Below, one piece after another: positions 60,605 to 64,000 of a DNA stretch of 64,000 bases. The stretch comes from Mantis religiosa. Taxonomy: Eukaryota > Arthropoda > Insecta > Mantodea > Mantidae. The notes under the pieces are model-generated. The model saw only the letters and a program-made list of their open reading frames with translations, did no database searches and was not told the origin of the DNA. Location of the stretch: contig CM060953.1 in the NCBI GenBank assembly GCA_030765055.1, positions 102,448,963 through 102,512,962 of the forward strand. Reading direction: 5' to 3'. Positions within the stretch are counted from its first letter, which is position 1, and each line of letters starts with the position of its first letter. A program made the translations under genes and the position numbers.

Positions 60605-61188
60605 ACCTTAAATACTTATTAATTTATAGATGAGTCGTATTTATTACACATCGGCGTCACTTACGTACCTATTTTGAGGACATGTTTCGCAAACCATCGT
60701 TTGCATCTTCGGCTCTTATGCGATCCAGTGGTGTGGGTAATTCAGGAGTTGCTGCTGCCATGTGTTGATTTAGTGATGAACTTAAATGTGGGATTCTCTT
60801 CTGGCAGGATTTCAAAGTTCATTAGTTGGTTTTTGTTTTTCTATGTACATTCTCTCCCATGACGTGTTCATTATGTTTTTGTACATATTTTAGTAATTTT
60901 AGTAATTCGGTGTAATGAACTTTGAAAACCCGCCAGAAGAGAATCCCACATTTAAGTTCATCACTAAATCAACACATGGTAGCAGCAACTCCTGAATTAC
61001 CCACACCACTGGATCAAGCTTTAGTCGCATAAGAGCCGAAGATGCAAACGATGGTTTGCGATACATGTTCTCAAAATAGGTACGTAAGTGAAGCCAATGT
61101 GTAATAAATACGACTCATCTATAAATTAATAATTATTTCGCTTCACTGTGGTGTTCCAATACAGTTAAATCTCAATACCTTAAATACT
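60605..61188. mobile_element. PLE family 1, palindromic insertion, 12-bp TSD
   Basis: 'accttaaatact' at 60605-60616 and 61177-61188 bounds a 560-bp insert. The left half (60617-60905, minus) and right half (60914-61140, plus) are reverse complements with a tiny spacer. Both arms carry the endonuclease C-terminus and a hammerhead-like motif. The right end extends further ('cttcactgtggtgttccaat'). It is inserted just upstream of the nicalin exon, probably in an intron. Confidence 0.85.
60679..60712 (-). ncRNA. Hammerhead-like motif, PLE family 1, perfect stem II
   Basis: CCGAAGA, stem II GCAAAC/GUUUGC (six Watson-Crick pairs) around GAUG, GAAA, stem III AC/GU loop AU, C17. Only U4 deviates. 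The opposite arm (61036-61070) has lost the box (GAUAC). Confidence 0.5.
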
Positions 61189-63189
61189 GTTCGTTCACTG
61201 ATGTTTACATAGTGAGGCGAGGGAATGTTTACTTAGTCTGAAGCAAGTGAGTGGTAAAGATGCAAAACAGAGTGAAGGAAGAACTTCTGCCAGAAATACC
61301 TGCGAGTTCACTGATGACAGGTTTGGCATTGTCATCATCTGACTCCAAATTAAGTCTTGCAACACTATTGACTGTTTTCCACTGTATGTTGCACAGCTTC
61401 AGGATCCTTTGTTCCCCTCCTGCCAAAGCTACCCCAATCCACTAGTTCAAATGTCAATGAACGAACAGTAGATATAAATATCTTACTTTGCATTTGTGCA
61501 CAAAATTGTCCTTGTTCTTTGCATTTCATCCTTTAACATTTATTTTCTCCAACATGCAATTCATGATGAAATTATGATGATGTTGATACTTATTACAAGT
61601 GCCCGAGATAGTTGAACCTAACTCTAGGTTACAAAATTTAAACATAAGGCAAATGAAAACCTTAAAACATATCTTAAAATATGTTTAACAAAATAGGAAG
61701 ACAAGTAACCCTGTCATTCAACTCACTTCCTCCAGTGAAAATCCGTACCTACTTGTGCACCATTCTTGTGCACTTCATTTTTTTTTTTTTTTTTCCTGCC
61801 ACTGCCTTTTTCAGCAACTCAAAACTAGTAATCACTCAGTGTGAGGTGTGGTCAATGCATCATTCTCTCAGTTATAGAGTGAGTTGCTGTAACATATGTT
61901 TTGCAGACACTTAAGAAACTTCAATACATTATGAATGATGTGATGTGCGGACATAAATAATGTTCAGATTTAGGGCTATTTCACTGTCTCATGGTATTTT
62001 CCACCACTATGTTTCAAATGATATGGTAGACACTGGTGTCACAACATGGTGTGACTGATCCAGGTGGACAGCATCTGTAATAGAAGTCACATCATTTCCA
62101 AACCTTCTACTTCACATATACACTTGCTGCAGTGATAAGATTTGCATTGGCATTGATAGACACTGGACCTACATTCAGTGACAGATTTTAGAAGCACCTT
62201 CACTGCACAGCAACAGTGTGACAGAATGCTGTTCTTCATTGGTGAATGTTACAAGAGTAGCAACCATTTTAAACTGGTAATGTGTGTTCACTTACAGTAT
62301 GCTTACAGTATTCATCAGTATTCCTGATGAACATTCCTTACATAACTGGTAACAGTAATGTCAACTTACAAAATAATGCTGCAAAATAATTTTTAATTAC
62401 ACTTATGGTTTTCATTTGACTCCCTCTCGTAAGAAAGAAAATATTTAGAATCCCATTATACAAAAGTTAAGAATATTTACTGTCCGCTACTTTTCAAATA
62501 TTAAGTCTTACAGCCCATTAAGATCTCACAGTTGAGTTTTTCACCCTGTGTTATTTGGATGACCATTATATCTTCCCATTTGGATGGTAAAGCATGGCTT
62601 TAAGGATTTTGTTGTATGCATATAATGCAGATGATTTACTATTTGTTCTGGTGATGTTGCATATGATAAATTACAGCTTTTAATTGTAATTCTTGCAATA
62701 TTCCAAAATGTTTATAATTTATGACACTATCTGGTATATCCTGTGAAATCTCATAGATTTCAGTTCATTACGAGTTCACTGTGCTTTCATTTTTCCTTCT
62801 TAATGCCCATATCTCACTATTGAAAAAGCAAAGGTCTTGTAGAAGCAAATTCTGGTGTGCCTTTGTACTTAGGTTTCATTAAGTTGTTAAGTATTCCCAA
62901 TGTTATGGGGTATTTACAAATTTCCTGCAAAATTTCTAGTTTTTCAAAAACTATGTGTATCTATGATATTTTGAAATGAATTTACTCTAAACAAGCCATT
63001 ATCTTATTTGCTTCTTTACTGAGTTTCATATCAAATCAAATTCTGTTACAATGATGTACATTCTCTAATTATTTCTCACACATACAAAAAAAAAAAAAAT
63101 GGTTAAAGGCCATATTGTGGTCTTATTCCTGTATGAAAATATGTCCATTATAATTGTCACAACTTATAACCAGATTTGTTTTATGAAGA
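61189..63189. other. No feature seen
   Basis: AT-rich. Short frames at 61229-61426 (minus) and 61681-61914 (plus) lack motifs. A faint RT-like 'YAYNADDLLFV' near 62617 is not supported by neighbours. No further nicalin exon was recognised. Confidence 0.4.
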
Positions 63190-63272
63190 TACATATGTTT
63201 ATTATACAAATATAACAATTTGTAACAAAAGCTTCACTTAAGAAAATGGTGTTAATTCTTCTTTCTAATTGA

Positions 63273-63306
63273 TATCGATTTCACGAACTCTTGTCTGCAT
63301 CTTCAG
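63273..63306 (-). ncRNA. Hammerhead motif, PLE family 5, left arm
   Basis: Stem I UUGA/UCAA, CUGAAGA, stem II GCAGAC/GUUCGU around AAGA (one mismatch), GAAA, stem III AU/AU with loop CG, and A17. Consensus core is complete with an AUA cleavage triplet. Confidence 0.6.
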
Positions 63307-63335
63307 TCAAAGAAAACCACAGGAGAAATCTTTTA

Positions 63336-63369
63336 CTGAAGATGCAGACAAGAGTTTGTGAAATCGATA
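63336..63369 (+). ncRNA. Hammerhead motif, PLE family 5, right arm
   Basis: CUGAAGA, stem II GCAGAC/GUUUGU fully paired (with wobbles), GAAA, stem III AU/AU loop CG, A17. Stem I is weaker than in the left arm. Confidence 0.55.
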
Positions 63370-63489
63370 ACAATTAGAAACAAGAATTAACATCATTTTC
63401 TTAAGTTAAGTGAAGCTTTTGTTACAAATTGTTATATTTGTATAATATTCATTGCTTCACTGTAGCTAGCTTCATTTTCTACGTAATAG

Positions 63490-64000
63490 TGTCGTGGCAA
63501 CAGGCAATAAAGTTTCGGCACAACTCACATAAAAGGTTTGCGCGATAATGCGGCTTGTTAGTCTACACAAACAGCCGGCAGATAAATAGTGCCAATAAAG
63601 GTCTGCCGCAACAAACAAACTGAGATAAATGGACATTTCTGGTGACTTCTGGACTGATAGAGATAATTCAGTTTCTGGTTTACTTTAGAATGATCTAAAA
63701 TTATCGGCGAGTAAAATTATCCAGTGGTGTGGGTAATTGAGAATTACCTACACCACTGGATCAAGCTTTAGTCGCATAACAGCCGAAGATGCAAACGATG
63801 ATTTGCGAAACATGTCCTCAAAATAGGTACGAAAGTGAAGCAGATGTGTAATAAATATGACTCATCTATAAATTAATAATTATTTCGCTTCACTGTGGTG
63901 TTCCAATACAGTTAAATCTCAATAATTATGGAGTTAGTAGTGTTGTGCAGCTGTAGAGACAACTTCACAATTGTAACATGACAGTTTGTAGAATTGTAAG
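63490..64000 (+). mobile_element. Gypsy-type LTR, interrupted by PLE family 1, cut by window edge
   Basis: TGTCGTGGCAACAGGC at 63490, then 'aaagtttcggcacaact', nearly repeats the start of the LTR at 40710. It runs to 63720, then a PLE (63721-63923), then LTR-like 'gtgttgtgcagctgt' to the window end. Confidence 0.7.
63715..63929 (+). mobile_element. PLE family 1 end in LTR, 6-bp TSD, 20-bp left arm
   Basis: 'aattat' at 63715-63720 and 63924-63929. The insert begins 'ccagtggtgtgggtaatt', a tiny minus-strand arm mirrored three bases later by 'aattacctacaccactgg'. A plus-strand family 1 end with a hammerhead-like motif at 63783-63816 follows (CCGAAGA, GCAAAC/AUUUGC with one mismatch, GAAACAUGUC). 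Confidence 0.75.

Larger units (their letters stand above)
63190..63489. mobile_element. PLE family 5 terminal repeats, inverted pair
   Basis: Arms 63210-63308 (minus) and 63336-63440 (plus) are reverse complements around a spacer of about 27 nt. Each arm holds a hammerhead motif and the family ending 'cttaagtgaagcttttgtta'. The plus side continues 'cttcactgtagctagcttc', as in 48250. No coding is left, so this is a minimal palindromic PLE insertion. It abuts an LTR start at 63490. Confidence 0.75.

Noticed and set aside
62590..62700. RT-like 'YAYNADDLLFV'
   Set aside because: Isolated 11-residue match with no neighbouring RT motif in any frame.

Overview
The window is AT-rich, intron-bearing eukaryotic DNA, almost certainly from an arthropod and probably an insect. 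The reasons are an insect-style mariner transposase, Ty3/Gypsy, piggyBac and hAT elements, Penelope-like elements (PLEs), tRNA-derived SINEs, long (AAT)n microsatellites, and one spliced exon that reads as nicalin. It is intergenic or intronic DNA made almost wholly of mobile elements of different ages, many nested in each other. The only host exon I can name is nicalin (60304-60491, minus). A second candidate exon (31246-31405, minus) is weak. No CRISPR, operon or bacterial feature was seen.

Layout. 1-185: end of a Gypsy LTR. 481-3083: PLE repeat piece, two opposed Tc1/IS630-type transposase wrecks, and a complete SINE with target-site duplication (TSD). 4044-8396: SINE and LINE fragments, then a long minus-strand LINE with a short ribozyme-bearing insertion. 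8397-14400: nested palindromes made of three PLE families. 15030-20802: a CR1-like LINE whose ORF1 carries a mariner with an intact transposase ORF and whose RT box carries another short ribozyme-bearing insertion. 20792-21677: palindromic PLE. 21680-26600: LINE pieces and an (AAT)64 array. 26711-27260: a segmented hexamer/trimer array. 27457-31020: a piggyBac remnant holding a LINE that itself holds a SINE. 31701-34562: full-length decayed hAT. 35160-35658: solo Gypsy LTR. 35980-41189, 41933-46735 and 50846-56733: three Gypsy elements, the last complete with 491-bp LTRs and a 4-bp TSD. 46735-50610: LINE and PLE fragments. 57422-57906: PLE with an endonuclease ORF running into a hammerhead ribozyme. 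58047-58800: mariner-like wreck. 60605-61188 and 63190-64000: more palindromic PLEs, the last inside another Gypsy LTR.

Main point. The PLE copies form one consistent system. Each ends in a GIY-YIG endonuclease ORF whose last codons overlap a small type I hammerhead ribozyme motif with a two-base-pair stem III. Most insertions are palindromes, two 3' ends facing outward, bounded by 6-14 bp TSDs. Ribozyme stems covary between families. Hammerheads in PLEs are established knowledge; the coding overlap in one fixed phase, the recurring outward-facing palindromes and the short ribozyme-bearing insertions are what deserve a second look. All reading was by eye, so boundaries of decayed elements are approximate.
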